Shown here: piece after piece, positions 23,561 through 32,266 of the stretch
Layout of the letters: each line of letters begins with the position of its first letter
How positions within the stretch are numbered: position 1 is the first letter of the stretch
Source: G963708235 sp963708235
GTDB lineage: Bacteria; Actinomycetota; Acidimicrobiia; Spongiisociales; UBA5794
NCBI GenBank assembly: GCA_963708235.1
Contig: OY970200.1
Location: 310,001 to 374,000, forward strand
Direction of reading: 5' to 3'
Length of the DNA: 64,000 nt
Made by a program: the position numbers and the translations under genes
Notes under the pieces: model-generated
Told to the model about the DNA's origin: nothing
Database searches by the model: none
Seen by the model: the letters and a program-made list of their open reading frames with translations, nothing else

Positions 23561-24616
23561 TCAGACCGTGGTGAGTTCTCCGGCCAGATCGGCGACCATC
23601 AGTTCCCGCACCTCGTCGGGGGCGTGCCGACCGAGCAACACCATCAACTTCGTCAGTGCCGCCTCGAAGGTGAGGTCGCCACCGGGTGTCGCCCCGGTAT
23701 CGAGAAGGGCGGCACCGGTCGCATAGGTGCCGCTGCGAACCGAGCCCGCCCCACACTGGGTGGTGACCACCGCCACCACACCGGCGTCGACCGCCTCTCG
23801 CACCGTGTCGAGAAACCAAGGCTCGGTGGGTCCGTTGCCACCTCCGTAGGCCTCGAGCACGATTCCCTTCAGGTCTGGTATCCCGAGGGTTGCCTCGACC
23901 GCTGCCCGGTCGATGGCCGGATGGAGCCGCAGCGACGCCACATCGCCGGACAACCCGGAGATGCGACGCAACGGACCTGTTCCGGGAGATCGGATCAAGC
24001 TGTGATCGAAGTCGATGCCGACACCGGCGGTTGCCAGGGGAGCGAGATTGGGCGATGCAAAGCCCCGGTAGCTGTCGGCATGGACCTTGGAGGCCCGATT
24101 GCCGCGCAGCAGCACATCCGAGAAGAAGATCGCCACCTCGGGCACCGTTGCGATGGCTTCGGTCGAGGAGAGAGCGATGGCGGCAGCGGTGACGAGGTTC
24201 TCGCGCCCGTCGGACCGGATCGATGTGATCGGTCGCTGCGCCCCGGTGAAGACGATCGGAATCGTGATCCCGTCGAGGAGGAAGCTCAGTGCCGATGCGG
24301 TGTACGCCATGGTGTCGGTGCCGTGGAGTACCACCACCCCGCGGTGACCCGGGGCATGTTCGACCAGGGCGTCGGCGATGTCGATCCAGTGGTGTGGTGC
24401 GATCGTCGCCGAGTCGATGGGTTGGGTGAAGCCCGCCAGGGTGACGCCCACATCGAGACGGTCGATCACGGGGATGTAGCTGACGAGGTCGTGCAGATCG
24501 AGCGGGACCAGCGAACCTCGTCCGTCGATGGTCATCCCGATGGTCCCCCCGGTATACAACAGCAGGAGACGACGCTCTGCGCCGTCGGGACCAAGGGTTC
24601 CCACCAGTTCGACCAT
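23561..24616 (-). CDS. ansA: L-asparaginase, type I
   Basis: Hydrolyses L-asparagine to aspartate and ammonia. Of 351 residues, no signal peptide, so cytoplasmic. Both catalytic threonine motifs are present: LLLLYTGGTIGM (Thr about residue 22) and VVLHGTDTMAYTASALSF (Thr about 98), followed by FTGAQRPITSIRSDGRENLV. The C-terminal part includes GIVLEAYGGGNGP and VVTTQCGAGSVRSGTYATG, typical of the allosteric type I enzyme. Start at ATG 24616, directly behind a TAGGCT box and without Shine-Dalgarno. Confidence 0.92.
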   Translation of the reverse strand: MVELVGTLGPDGAERRLLLLYTGGTIGMTIDGRGSLVPLDLHDLVSYIPVIDRLDVGVTLAGFTQPIDSATIAPHHWIDIADALVEHAPGHRGVVVLHGTDTMAYTASALSFLLDGITIPIVFTGAQRPITSIRSDGRENLVTAAAIALSSTEAIATVPEVAIFFSDVLLRGNRASKVHADSYRGFASPNLAPLATAGVGIDFDHSLIRSPGTGPLRRISGLSGDVASLRLHPAIDRAAVEATLGIPDLKGIVLEAYGGGNGPTEPWFLDTVREAVDAGVVAVVTTQCGAGSVRSGTYATGAALLDTGATPGGDLTFEAALTKLMVLLGRHAPDEVRELMVADLAGELTTV

Positions 24617-24623
24617 GGTGGCG

Positions 24624-24629
24624 AGCCTA
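24624..24629 (-). promoter_or_regulatory. -10 box of a probable leaderless promoter (asparaginase)
   Basis: TAGGCT on the minus strand, 7 bases before the ATG at 24616; no Shine-Dalgarno. Confidence 0.5.
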
Positions 24630-24762
24630 CCGCCACGTCTCCTCGGGGTCCCGCTGCACGAAGCGCCGGACCGGCCAGGTCCGACCAGGAGTTGGGTACT
24701 GCCTGGGATCCGCGGGTGTCACCGGCCTTGTCGACCACCTGGACCGGGCGGCGGGAATCCGG

Positions 24763-25257
24763 TCACATGGCGGCGACGACCAGCACCTCGATCTCGTCGG
24801 GGAATCCCTGGGTGAGCACCGGCATGGTGGTGTCGTTGATCCACAGCAACTCGCCGCCGGGTCCGTTGATCGCCGCTTCCACGGCGTAGCTGTTGCGTTC
24901 GTCGATCAGCGCCGGATCGACTTCGAGGGTGAACGCCACCGGGACATTCCCCGGTTCGGTGATGACCTGCTCGTCGAGCAGTTCGGCGCCGACGTCCTGC
25001 AGGCTCACATCCACCAGCCGGACGGTGACGGTGGCGCCCTCCGGCATGGCGATGCGCTCCCGGTAGAAGACCTCTCCGGTCACCTGGCGCATCCCGGACG
25101 TGGTCGCCGTCCCCGTGGTGGAGCCGTCTGCGGCGGCGGAGGCAGTGGTAGTCGGATCGCCCGGGGTGGTGGTCGCCACAGTGTCGTCGTCGCTGCACCC
25201 CATGGTGAGCAGGGCAAGACCGGCGACAAGCGCAGTCAACGTTCGCAGATGGGTCAT
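24763..25257 (-). CDS. YbaY-like lipoprotein
   Basis: Lipoprotein of 164 residues. Signal peptide ends in LALLTMGCSDDD, lipobox Cys about residue 21. A short Thr-rich linker is followed by one YbaY/YscW-type domain: VTGEVFYRERIAMPEGATVT, VRLVDVSLQDVGAELLDEQV and FTLEVDPALIDERNSYAVEA, the recurrent pattern of that beta-sandwich family. Function in the envelope is not known. The gene precedes asparaginase on the same strand, with a 146-base gap and its own likely leaderless asparaginase promoter between, so it is probably separate. Confidence 0.85.
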   Translation of the reverse strand: MTHLRTLTALVAGLALLTMGCSDDDTVATTTPGDPTTTASAAADGSTTGTATTSGMRQVTGEVFYRERIAMPEGATVTVRLVDVSLQDVGAELLDEQVITEPGNVPVAFTLEVDPALIDERNSYAVEAAINGPGGELLWINDTTMPVLTQGFPDEIEVLVVAAM

Positions 25258-25327
25258 ATCTCTCCTTGTGAACCGGTGCGACGCTGGTGAACCCGAAGCG
25301 GTTCCCGTCTCGACGGTGACCCGCGGT

Positions 25328-25912
25328 TCATGGACCGGGTTCGGTGGAAGCCGGCCTGTTGTCGTGGGTCGGTGCGGCCGGCGTTTCGGCGAGCGCTCCG
25401 CGCCGTACCAGGTAGCGACTCAGCGGTGTGGGCAGCTCGGCGGGACGGTCGCCCCAGTCGTAGACGACGGCGGTGCCGCCGAGGACATCGTGCAGGGCCC
25501 GGTGCTCGCGGCCGATGACGATCCCGACCAGGCCGAGACCGAGGATGGCGAAGCTGAGCGGGAGGCAGAGGGTGCGCACCACCGCCTGGCGGGGGGTGAG
25601 CGGGTCGCCGCTGCGATCGACCACCCGCAGACCGACCAGGGCTTTCCCGGGGGTACGTCCGGCGATGGCCAGGCTGACCACCGAATACAGGAATGCCAGT
25701 GACGCATAGGCGGCGATCCACATCCACCCCGAGCGCTCCTCGCTGATCGGAGAGTTCCCGGTCACCAGACGGGCGACCAGGTCGATTCCGCCGACGGTGA
25801 GTGAGAACGCCGCCGTCACGATCAGGCCGTCGACGGCGAACGCCAGCAGGCGGGTCACCGGTCCTGCGTAGTGCCCGCTCACCTGGGAACGGAGGGCGGT
25901 GGGTGGGGTCAT
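25328..25912 (-). CDS. RDD family membrane protein
   Basis: Integral membrane protein of 194 residues of the RDD family (transport or membrane organisation, no firm function). The signature Arg-Asp-Asp region is represented by VTRLLAFAVDGLIVTAAFSL at the N-terminus; a second span (AYASLAFLYSVVSLAIAG) leads into RTPGKALVGLRVVDRSGD, the conserved RTPGK-G-RVV motif, and a third span lies at LCLPLSFAILGLGLVGIVI. The C-terminal SRYLVRRGALAETP is cytoplasmic. Its ATG overlaps the stop of the upstream repeat protein (ATGA), so the two are co-translated. Confidence 0.9.
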   Translation of the reverse strand: MTPPTALRSQVSGHYAGPVTRLLAFAVDGLIVTAAFSLTVGGIDLVARLVTGNSPISEERSGWMWIAAYASLAFLYSVVSLAIAGRTPGKALVGLRVVDRSGDPLTPRQAVVRTLCLPLSFAILGLGLVGIVIGREHRALHDVLGGTAVVYDWGDRPAELPTPLSRYLVRRGALAETPAAPTHDNRPASTEPGP

Positions 25913-27027
25913 GGCGGACCCTCCGCTCGTTCGGTGTTCTGGGGTTCGTGGTCTGGGGGTTCGTGGTCTGGGGGTTCGTGGTCTGGGGCTTCGAGGTCTG
26001 GGGCTACGAGGTCTGGGGCTACGAGGTTTGGGGATTCGGTGGTCGGGGACACCCCACTCCGGGTTTCGGCGAGCAGGGGCTCGGCGGTCAGGGCGTCCGG
26101 GCCCTTCGGCATTGCCTGCGGGTCACGGCCCAGCACCCGGTCGACCAGGCGCATCATCACCGCATCGACACCGACGGCCTGGCGGCGAGCCAGGTCGATG
26201 GTGGAGTCGGCGACATGGACCGTGCTGCGTGCCACGATGTCCTCGATCCCGGCCCGTGCCACCACGGCGTCGACATCTACCCGGTCGAGGATGGCGTCGA
26301 TGTCGACCCGGGTCATCAGCGCATCCAGGTCGACCCGCGCCATCAACGCATCGATGTCGATCCGGTCGAGCAGGGCGTCCATGTCGACCCGCGCCATCAA
26401 CACATCGATATCGACCCGTGCCAGGACGGCATCCACATCGACCCGGTCGAGGATCGCATTGACATCGACCTTGGCGAGCAGTTGGTCGATGTCGATCCGC
26501 TCGATCACCTCGTTGACGTCGACCTGATCGAGAACCAGATCGACGTCGATCGACTGCACGACCACGGGGACCACCACGCTCACCACCTTGGCGAGACGTT
26601 CCTCGACCTGGCGGGCGACCAGCCCGAGATCGCTGCGGCCGTCGGACGCCGGGTCGTCGAGCGCCGACTGCAGTGCCCGCACCACCGATCCGCCCATCGA
26701 TGTCTGTGCCGCCCGCTCCAGCGCGGTACCCGTGAGCCGAAGCGGTACCGTCGCCAGCTTCCACGCCTTGGCGCCGAGACCGACCGCCGCAGCCGCCAGC
26801 AGACCGGTCAGCTCGTCGAGATCGGGAGCCGGTGGGCGGAGGTCGATCACCGCACGATCATTGGCATTGGCATTGGCATTGGCATTGGCATTGGCATCGG
26901 CATCGGCAACGGGCCCTCTGCGCTTCGCCTTGGCGGGGTCCGGGCCCACCCGCCGCCGGCCCCGGTCGTCGACGACGACGAACGGCACCACCGTGGGATC
27001 GGTCTCGTCGCTGGTACCGGTCAACAT
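25909..27027 (-). CDS. repeat-rich protein with nonapeptide (VDVDAVLAR-type) repeats, partner of RDD protein
   Basis: Hypothetical protein of 372 residues built largely of repeats. Near the N-terminus is an Ala-Asn tract encoded by a 6-base DNA repeat. The middle (26227-26550) has about twelve 9-residue units with consensus V/I-D-V/I-D/N-A-I/L-L/M-A/D-R. The tail (25945-26034) has 5-residue units of the type PDHEP. There is no signal peptide; helix 158-ish hydrophobic stretch VVSVVVPVVVQSIDVDL precedes the nonads. Proteins with such nonad repeats beside RDD proteins recur in actinobacteria but no function is assigned. Start chosen at ATG 27027 because GGAAGG stands 5 bases before it; a GTG at 27039 is in frame. 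Four-base overlap with the RDD gene indicates coupled expression. Confidence 0.8.
   Translation of the reverse strand: MLTGTSDETDPTVVPFVVVDDRGRRRVGPDPAKAKRRGPVADADANANANANANANDRAVIDLRPPAPDLDELTGLLAAAAVGLGAKAWKLATVPLRLTGTALERAAQTSMGGSVVRALQSALDDPASDGRSDLGLVARQVEERLAKVVSVVVPVVVQSIDVDLVLDQVDVNEVIERIDIDQLLAKVDVNAILDRVDVDAVLARVDIDVLMARVDMDALLDRIDIDALMARVDLDALMTRVDIDAILDRVDVDAVVARAGIEDIVARSTVHVADSTIDLARRQAVGVDAVMMRLVDRVLGRDPQAMPKGPDALTAEPLLAETRSGVSPTTESPNLVAPDLVAPDLEAPDHEPPDHEPPDHEPQNTERAEGPP
25945..26034. repeat. 15-bp tandem repeat, six units, inside a coding region
   Basis: Units of the type TTCGTGGTCTGGGGG, the first two identical and the later ones with one to three changes. On the minus strand they encode PDHEP-type pentads at the C-terminus of the repeat protein. 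Confidence 0.85.
26227..26550. repeat. 27-bp periodic repeat encoding nonapeptides
   Basis: About twelve units of 27 bp. The DNA word GTCGA-C/T-C/A-C-G recurs every 27 bases. Protein units include VDVDAVLAR, VDIDVLMAR, VDMDALLDR and IDIDALMAR. DNA divergence between units is larger than for the 15-bp and 6-bp repeats in the same gene. Confidence 0.85.
26860..26907. repeat. 6-bp microsatellite (ATTGGC)6 plus two variants, inside a coding region
   Basis: Six perfect ATTGGC units followed by two ATCGGC units. On the minus strand they encode Ala-Asp-Ala-Asp-(Ala-Asn)6. In-frame length changes would not break the gene. Confidence 0.9.
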
Positions 27028-27099
27028 TCTGCCTTCCACCGTCTCCCCGCATCATCGCACACCGCGTCGGCTGGCCGCTCCACGCTGCGGGGTGGCCGG

Positions 27100-27774
27100 T
27101 CAGAGGGCGGGTTCGGTGCCCAGGCTGTCGGAGAGGAGGTCGATGGCGTCGGCGTAGAGCCGAGTGCGGATCGCCGACACCATGGCGCCGTCCTTGGCGG
27201 CATACTCGGCGGCGATCTCGATGGCGCGCCCGAGCACCTGGTCGGCGGGGAGGGCCTCGTGGACGATGCCCTTGATCGCCGCCTCCTCGGCAGGGAAACG
27301 CCTGCCGGTGACCAGGACCTCGCGAACCGTCACCGTGGGGAGGGTCGCCGTCATGAGGGCGTTCATCCCGGCGGTGAGGGGGATCTTGATGTCGACCTCG
27401 GGAAGGCAGTAGAACCCCCGGTCGGTGCGCATGATCCGGAAGTCATGACACATCGCCAGCATCGCCCCGGCGGCGAACGTGTGTCCGTTGAGTGCGGCAA
27501 CCGTGATGAACGGCGCACCGAGCAGCCGGGCGAACAGGCGCTCCGCCTCGGCGACGAAGTCACGCATGTCCACCTCGGTGGACAGCAGCCAGTCGAGATC
27601 GAGACCGGTCGAGTAGAAGTGGTCGACCCCGGTGGTCACCAGGGCGCGCGGACCTGGCTCGGCCTCGACGTCGTCGAGCGCTGCCGACATCGCATCGAGC
27701 CACCGCTGGTTCATCGGGTTCTGTCCGTCGTCCATCGTGGCGACGAAGACCGGCCCCACCTTCTCGAGCTGCAT
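27100..27774 (-). CDS. enoyl-CoA hydratase/isomerase family protein
   Basis: Crotonase-fold protein of 224 residues, short for the family. It starts MQLEKVGPVFVATMDDGQNP and has the oxyanion-hole regions HFYSTGLDLDWLL and ALNGHTFAAGAMLAMCHDFR, then GFYCLPEVDIKIPLTAGMNA. The Glu/Asp residues of the active hydratases are partly replaced (PEVDIK, NGHTFAAGAM), which resembles delta3-delta2-enoyl-CoA isomerases more than hydratases; the exact reaction is uncertain. ATG at 27774, with AAGGAGC 11 bases upstream. The reading frame extends far upstream without a family match, and that part is not included. Confidence 0.87.
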   Translation of the reverse strand: MQLEKVGPVFVATMDDGQNPMNQRWLDAMSAALDDVEAEPGPRALVTTGVDHFYSTGLDLDWLLSTEVDMRDFVAEAERLFARLLGAPFITVAALNGHTFAAGAMLAMCHDFRIMRTDRGFYCLPEVDIKIPLTAGMNALMTATLPTVTVREVLVTGRRFPAEEAAIKGIVHEALPADQVLGRAIEIAAEYAAKDGAMVSAIRTRLYADAIDLLSDSLGTEPAL

Positions 27775-27922
27775 GGGGGAAGTCGCTCCTTGTGTCGAAC
27801 ATGTCGTCGTGGTCGTGACAGCGGGAACCGTACCGCCCCGAAGCTGCCGCCGGGAAGGTTTCGGTGCCGGATGGGACGGGTCGGTGGGCGGGTCGCCGGG
27901 GCGGTGCGGGTCGGGGTGTTGG

Positions 27923-27928
27923 TACGGT
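27923..27928 (+). promoter_or_regulatory. -10 box of a probable leaderless promoter (ceramidase-like gene)
   Basis: TACGGT, 5 bases before the GTG at 27934. It helped to choose that start in a frame that is open far upstream. Confidence 0.4.
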
Positions 27929-27933
27929 GCAGC

Positions 27934-28764
27934 GTGACCGGACGACGAGACCTCGTGGTGGCGCTGGTGACGGTGGGTGTCGCTCTCGCCGTCATCGCCC
28001 TGATCGGTGCGGCAGGCTGGCCCGGGACCCCCTCGGGGTGCGTGGCAGCCGGAACCTGCGACTGCGAAGCGCTCACCGACGGGCTGACCCTGCAACCGTC
28101 CAACACCTGGTCGAACCTGGGGTTCGTGCTGGTCGGTCTGTGGATCATCGCCGGCGCAGGTCGCCGCCCCGCACCAGATGGCGACCCCGCACCAGTCGGC
28201 GACCCTGCTCCCGCCAACCGGGTTCCCGCCAACCGAATGACGACCGAACCGGTGTACCGCCGGATGTTCGGCGGGCTCGCCATCCTGATCGGGTTGGGGT
28301 CGATGGTGTTCCACGCCTCGGTCACCAATTGGGGCGCCTGGGCAGACCTGGTCCCGATCGTGCTGTCGTTCGCCTTCCTCGCCGTCTATGCCGTGGTCCG
28401 GCTGCTCGACCGGTCCACTGGCTGGTTCCTGGCGGTCTACGGCTCGGTCTCGGCGGTGCTGGTGGCGGTGACGTTCGGCATCGGCCAGGCAAACGGCCGG
28501 CTGGTGTTGGGGGTGTTCCTGGTGGTGTTCCTCGTCATCGAGACCGTCCTGGCGCGGCAACCACACCGGCACATGCCGGGTCGCTTTGCGATCGCCGCCA
28601 CGGCCCTGTATCTGGCGGGCGGGTTGCTGTGGGTGCTGGGTCGCTCGGGTGGACCGTGGTGCGACCCGGACGGTCCGATACTCGGGCATTCGCTCTGGCA
28701 TCTGGCGGCGGCGGCTGCTTTCGCCATGGTCTATCGCTATCTCGAAGGCGAGTCCATCGACTGA
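27934..28764 (+). CDS. ceramidase-family (alkaline ceramidase-like) membrane protein
   Basis: Seven-span membrane hydrolase-like protein of about 276 residues. The family signatures are present: CDCEALTDG followed by QPSNTWSNLGFVLVGLW, the His/Ser site GLGSMVFHASVTNWGAWADL with the following Asp, and the C-terminal GHSLWHLAAAAAF with the HxxxH-like His pair. Alkaline ceramidases and related CREST proteins use these His and Asp residues to hold Zn and hydrolyse an amide; bacterial members have no assigned substrate. A Pro/Ala-rich cytoplasmic loop (RRPAPDGDPAPVGDPAPANR) between spans 2 and 3 is unusual. GTG at 27934 was chosen because of the TACGGT box; the frame is open far upstream without homology. 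Confidence 0.8.
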   Translation: MTGRRDLVVALVTVGVALAVIALIGAAGWPGTPSGCVAAGTCDCEALTDGLTLQPSNTWSNLGFVLVGLWIIAGAGRRPAPDGDPAPVGDPAPANRVPANRMTTEPVYRRMFGGLAILIGLGSMVFHASVTNWGAWADLVPIVLSFAFLAVYAVVRLLDRSTGWFLAVYGSVSAVLVAVTFGIGQANGRLVLGVFLVVFLVIETVLARQPHRHMPGRFAIAATALYLAGGLLWVLGRSGGPWCDPDGPILGHSLWHLAAAAAFAMVYRYLEGESID

Positions 28765-28830
28765 CACGCCACCGGTTGGTGGTCGGTCCGGGGGCGACGA
28801 CGAACGCTCGCCGATCCGGTCCTCGCCTGA

Positions 28831-28836
28831 TACGCT
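28831..28836 (+). promoter_or_regulatory. -10 box of a probable leaderless promoter (UvrD-type helicase)
   Basis: TACGCT, 9 bases before the ATG at 28846; no Shine-Dalgarno. Confidence 0.5.
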
Positions 28837-28845
28837 GGCGAACGT

Positions 28846-30918
28846 ATGTTCGCCGCCACCGATTCCGTTGCGACCAGCCCGCTCGATGCGCTCAACGGCG
28901 AGCAACGGGCCGCCGTCACCCACGACGGTGGACCGCTGTTGATCGTCGCCGGTGCCGGCAGCGGCAAGACCCGGACCCTGGCCAGCCGCGTCGCCTGGCT
29001 GATCGATCAGGGCACCCCGGCGGAACGGATCCTCCTGCTCACCTTCACCAGGCGCGCCTCCGCCGACATGGTGCGCCGGGCCGGGGCGCTTATCGCCACC
29101 GGTCACGGCGGATCGGCATCCTCGGGAAAGGTGTGGGGTGGCACCTTCCACTCGATTGCCAACCGTCTGCTTCGTCGCCATGCCCCGGCCGTCGGTCTCG
29201 ATCCGGGTTTCACCGTCCTCGACCAGGCCGACACCGAATCGATGTTCGGGGTGGTCCGCACCGAGCTCGGGGTCGCCGAGAAAGGCAGCCGCTTCCCGCG
29301 CAAGGAGACCATTGCCGCCATTTACTCCCGCACCGTCAACGAGCAGCAGAAGCTCGACGAGGTGCTGCGGCAACGCTTCCCGTGGTGTCAGGAGCACGGC
29401 GACGACCTCCGACTCGTCGTCAAGGGCTACCGGGACCGGAAACGGGAGCACCAGGTGCTCGACTACGACGATCTGCTCCTGTACTGGCGGGCGCTTCTGG
29501 AGAGTCCCGCCGCCGAGACGGTCCGGAGCATGTTCGATCAGGTCCTTGTCGACGAGTTCCAGGACACCAACCGCATCCAGGGCGACATCCTGCGCCGGAT
29601 GTGCACCGCACGGGGAAACCTCACCGTGGTCGGCGACGACGCCCAGGCGATCTACTCCTTCCGGGCCGCTTCGATCGAGAACATCCGCCAGTTTCCCGCC
29701 GAGTACCCCGACGTCACCGTGGTCACCCTCGAACAGAACTACCGGTCGACTCCACAGATCCTCACCGCCGCCAACGCCGTCATCTCGCAGTCCACCGAGC
29801 TCTATCCCAAGCAACTTCGGGCGGTCCGCCCCGACGGTCCCCGGCCCTTGCTCGTCACCTGTTTCGACGAGGCAGCGCAGGCCGACCACGTCTGCGACCG
29901 CGTCCTCGCCCACCGCGAAGCCGGAATAGCGCTGCGCGACCAGGCCGTGCTGTTCCGCACCGGCCACCACTCCGACGGTCTCGAACTGGAGCTGGCCCGC
30001 CGCAAGATCCCGTTCGTCAAGTACGGCGGACTCAAGTTCCTCGAAGCCGCCCATGTCAAGGATCTGCTGGCGGTGCTCCGCATCCTCGACAATCCGCGTG
30101 ACGAGATGGCATGGCACCGCACGCTCGATGCGATCCCGGGTGTCGGGCCATCGACGGTGGGGCGTCTCCTCGCCGAGACCCGTCAGCGTGCCGAAGACAC
30201 CGGCGTGGACACGATGACGGCGTTCTGTTCGTTGCGGCCGTCGCTGGCCGCCGACGCCGCCGAGCCCTTCGCCGAACTCCAGGAGGCGCTCGGTGCCTGC
30301 CGCGCCACCGAAGGCGCCGAGCCGCCCCCGGCACTACAGATCGACCGGCTGCTCCCCTTTTGCGAGCTGGTGTTCGCCCGCAACTACGACGATGCCGCGG
30401 TGCGGATCGGCGACATCGAACAGCTCGCTGCCCTCGCCGGCGAGTACGCCACCCGCAGTCGCTTCCTCACCGAGCTGACTCTCGACCCGCCGGTGTCGAC
30501 CTCGGATCTGGCGGGACCGCCCCACCTCGACGACGACTATCTCATTCTGTCCACCATCCATTCCGCCAAGGGCGGGGAGTGGCGGGCGGTGTTCGTGATC
30601 CATGCCGCCGATGGGAACATTCCCTCCGACATGGCGCTGGGGGAGCCGGGTGGCGTCGAGGAGGAGCGGCGGTTGCTCTACGTGGCGATGACCCGCGCCA
30701 AGGACCACCTCGATGTGTCGTACCCGCAGCGCTTCTATCACCGCCGCTTCTCCGGGGACGACCGCCACTCCTATGCCCCGGTGTCGCGTTTCCTCACCCC
30801 GGTGCTCGAGCACTTCGACCCGGTGGTGGCGGCGCCGGAGCAACCTGCCGAGGCGGCTGCACTCACCACGGTCGGTGGCGACCCGGTCGACGGGCTGCTC
30901 GACGACCTGTTCGGCTGA
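28846..30918 (+). CDS. UvrD/PcrA-type superfamily 1A DNA helicase
   Basis: ATP-dependent 3'-5' DNA helicase of 690 residues. Motifs in order: Q motif LDALNGEQRAAVTHDGG, Walker A IVAGAGSGKTRTLASRVAWL (about residue 42), Ia LTFTRRASADMVRRAG, Walker B VLVDEFQDTNRIQGD, motif III VVGDDAQAIYSFRAA, motif IV EQNYRSTPQIL, motif V STIHSAKGGEWRAVFVIHAA and motif VI LLYVAMTRAKDHLDVSYPQR. It lacks the C-terminal HRDC domain found in the helicase at 55800, so it is a different paralogue. It runs in the same direction as DNA polymerase IV, 13 bases apart, suggesting a common repair operon. Confidence 0.93.
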   Translation: MFAATDSVATSPLDALNGEQRAAVTHDGGPLLIVAGAGSGKTRTLASRVAWLIDQGTPAERILLLTFTRRASADMVRRAGALIATGHGGSASSGKVWGGTFHSIANRLLRRHAPAVGLDPGFTVLDQADTESMFGVVRTELGVAEKGSRFPRKETIAAIYSRTVNEQQKLDEVLRQRFPWCQEHGDDLRLVVKGYRDRKREHQVLDYDDLLLYWRALLESPAAETVRSMFDQVLVDEFQDTNRIQGDILRRMCTARGNLTVVGDDAQAIYSFRAASIENIRQFPAEYPDVTVVTLEQNYRSTPQILTAANAVISQSTELYPKQLRAVRPDGPRPLLVTCFDEAAQADHVCDRVLAHREAGIALRDQAVLFRTGHHSDGLELELARRKIPFVKYGGLKFLEAAHVKDLLAVLRILDNPRDEMAWHRTLDAIPGVGPSTVGRLLAETRQRAEDTGVDTMTAFCSLRPSLAADAAEPFAELQEALGACRATEGAEPPPALQIDRLLPFCELVFARNYDDAAVRIGDIEQLAALAGEYATRSRFLTELTLDPPVSTSDLAGPPHLDDDYLILSTIHSAKGGEWRAVFVIHAADGNIPSDMALGEPGGVEEERRLLYVAMTRAKDHLDVSYPQRFYHRRFSGDDRHSYAPVSRFLTPVLEHFDPVVAAPEQPAEAAALTTVGGDPVDGLLDDLFG

Positions 30919-30931
30919 GATCATGGGCGTC

Positions 30932-32233
30932 ATGACCGAACCGGCGGCGAACATCCTCCATGCCGACCTCGATGCGTTCTATGCCTCGGTCGAGCAGCTC
31001 CGCAACCCGTCGCTGCGGGACAAGGCGATGGCGGTCGGCGGCGGGGTCATCCTCGCCGCCAGCTACGAGGCGCGAGCGTTCGGGGTGCGCTCGGCGATGC
31101 CGGTGCGCCGCGCCCTCTCGCTCTGTCCACATCTGATCATCGTCGAGGGTCACTTCGAGGACTACACGACGTTGTCGCGCCAGGTGTTCGAGATCTGCGA
31201 CCGGTACACCCCGCTGGTGGAGCAGATCTCCATCGATGAGGCGTTTCTCGATGTCAGCGGGTCGGTCCACCTGTTCGGACCGGCACCACAGATCGCCGCC
31301 TCGTTGCGGGCCGCGGTGCTCGACGAGGTGGGACTGGTGATGTCGATCGGCGTGGCGCGCACCAAGTTCCTCGCCAAGGTCGCCTCCCAGGTGGCCAAGC
31401 CCGACGGGATGCTGGTCGTGGAGCCCGATGCCGAGACCGACTTCCTCCATCCATTGCCGGTGAAGGCACTGTGGGGAGTCGGTCCGGCCACCGAGGCCAA
31501 GCTGGCTCGCCTCGGTATCGTCACCGTCGGTGACATCGCCGTCACCGAGGAGCGGGTGCTCACCACCCACCTTGGTCACGGGGCGGGGTCGCACCTTCAC
31601 GCCCTTGCCTGGAACCGTGATCCGCGACCGGTGGTCACCAGCCGTCGCGCCAAGTCGATTGGCGCCCAGTCCTCGTTCGGGAGCGGTGGTCTCGACCCGG
31701 ACCGTCGGCGACGCATCCTGCTCGACCTGGCCGAACGGGTGGGCACCCGGCTTCGTCGCAAGGATCGGGCGGCCCGCACCATCACCGTGCGCGTCCGGTT
31801 CCAGGACCTCGAGGCCGTCACCCGCAGCGCCACGCTCAAGGCCCCGATCGCCACCACCGAAGCCATCGCCGCCGTTGCCGTCCAACTGGCGACACTGGCC
31901 ATCGATGAGGCCGCCGCCGGGCGAGACGTCAACCTGGTGGGGATCTCAACCGGAAATCTGGTGGAATCCCCCCATCTCCAACTCGAGCTTCCCATGGCGA
32001 TCGACCCGCAGACCGACGGCGACGAGACCGGTTCCGGACGCGGCGCCGGCTCCGACACCGGGGAGATCCGCACCGGGTCGATGTCCGAACGTTCGCGTCA
32101 CGAGCTGGAATCGGCCATCGACACCTTGCGGGAGCGTTTCGGTCGGGATGCGGTGAGCCGCGCCTCCCTGCTCGGCGAGGGCGCCCCCTCGCTGGTTCCC
32201 GACGAGTTCCGCGACATCGCCACCAAAGACTGA
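30932..32233 (+). CDS. dinB: DNA polymerase IV (Y-family)
   Basis: Translesion DNA polymerase of 433 residues. Catalytic carboxylates are in ILHADLDAFYASVEQL and in QISIDEAFLDVSGSVHLFG; the steric and nucleotide-binding segment AMAVGGGVILAASYEARAFG is also present. The helix-hairpin-helix thumb VKALWGVGPATEAKLARLG and the little-finger domain follow. The C-terminal 50 residues beyond the little finger are Gly/Thr/Ser rich. The start is taken as ATG 30932 (MTEPAANILH); ATG 30923 (MGV) is in frame and equally possible. It follows the UvrD-type helicase closely, so damage-tolerance and unwinding functions may be co-expressed. Confidence 0.93.
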   Translation: MTEPAANILHADLDAFYASVEQLRNPSLRDKAMAVGGGVILAASYEARAFGVRSAMPVRRALSLCPHLIIVEGHFEDYTTLSRQVFEICDRYTPLVEQISIDEAFLDVSGSVHLFGPAPQIAASLRAAVLDEVGLVMSIGVARTKFLAKVASQVAKPDGMLVVEPDAETDFLHPLPVKALWGVGPATEAKLARLGIVTVGDIAVTEERVLTTHLGHGAGSHLHALAWNRDPRPVVTSRRAKSIGAQSSFGSGGLDPDRRRRILLDLAERVGTRLRRKDRAARTITVRVRFQDLEAVTRSATLKAPIATTEAIAAVAVQLATLAIDEAAAGRDVNLVGISTGNLVESPHLQLELPMAIDPQTDGDETGSGRGAGSDTGEIRTGSMSERSRHELESAIDTLRERFGRDAVSRASLLGEGAPSLVPDEFRDIATKD

Positions 32234-32266
32234 CCTCGGGCGGCCGGACGGGGCGTGCCGGTCTCG

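Noticed and set aside
25945..26034. CRISPR-like short tandem repeats
   Set aside because: Direct 15-bp tandem units without spacers, in frame inside a gene.
27775..30117. Extension of the enoyl-CoA hydratase frame far upstream
   Set aside because: It runs antisense through the ceramidase-like and helicase genes and lacks homology; the ATG at 27774 fits the family.
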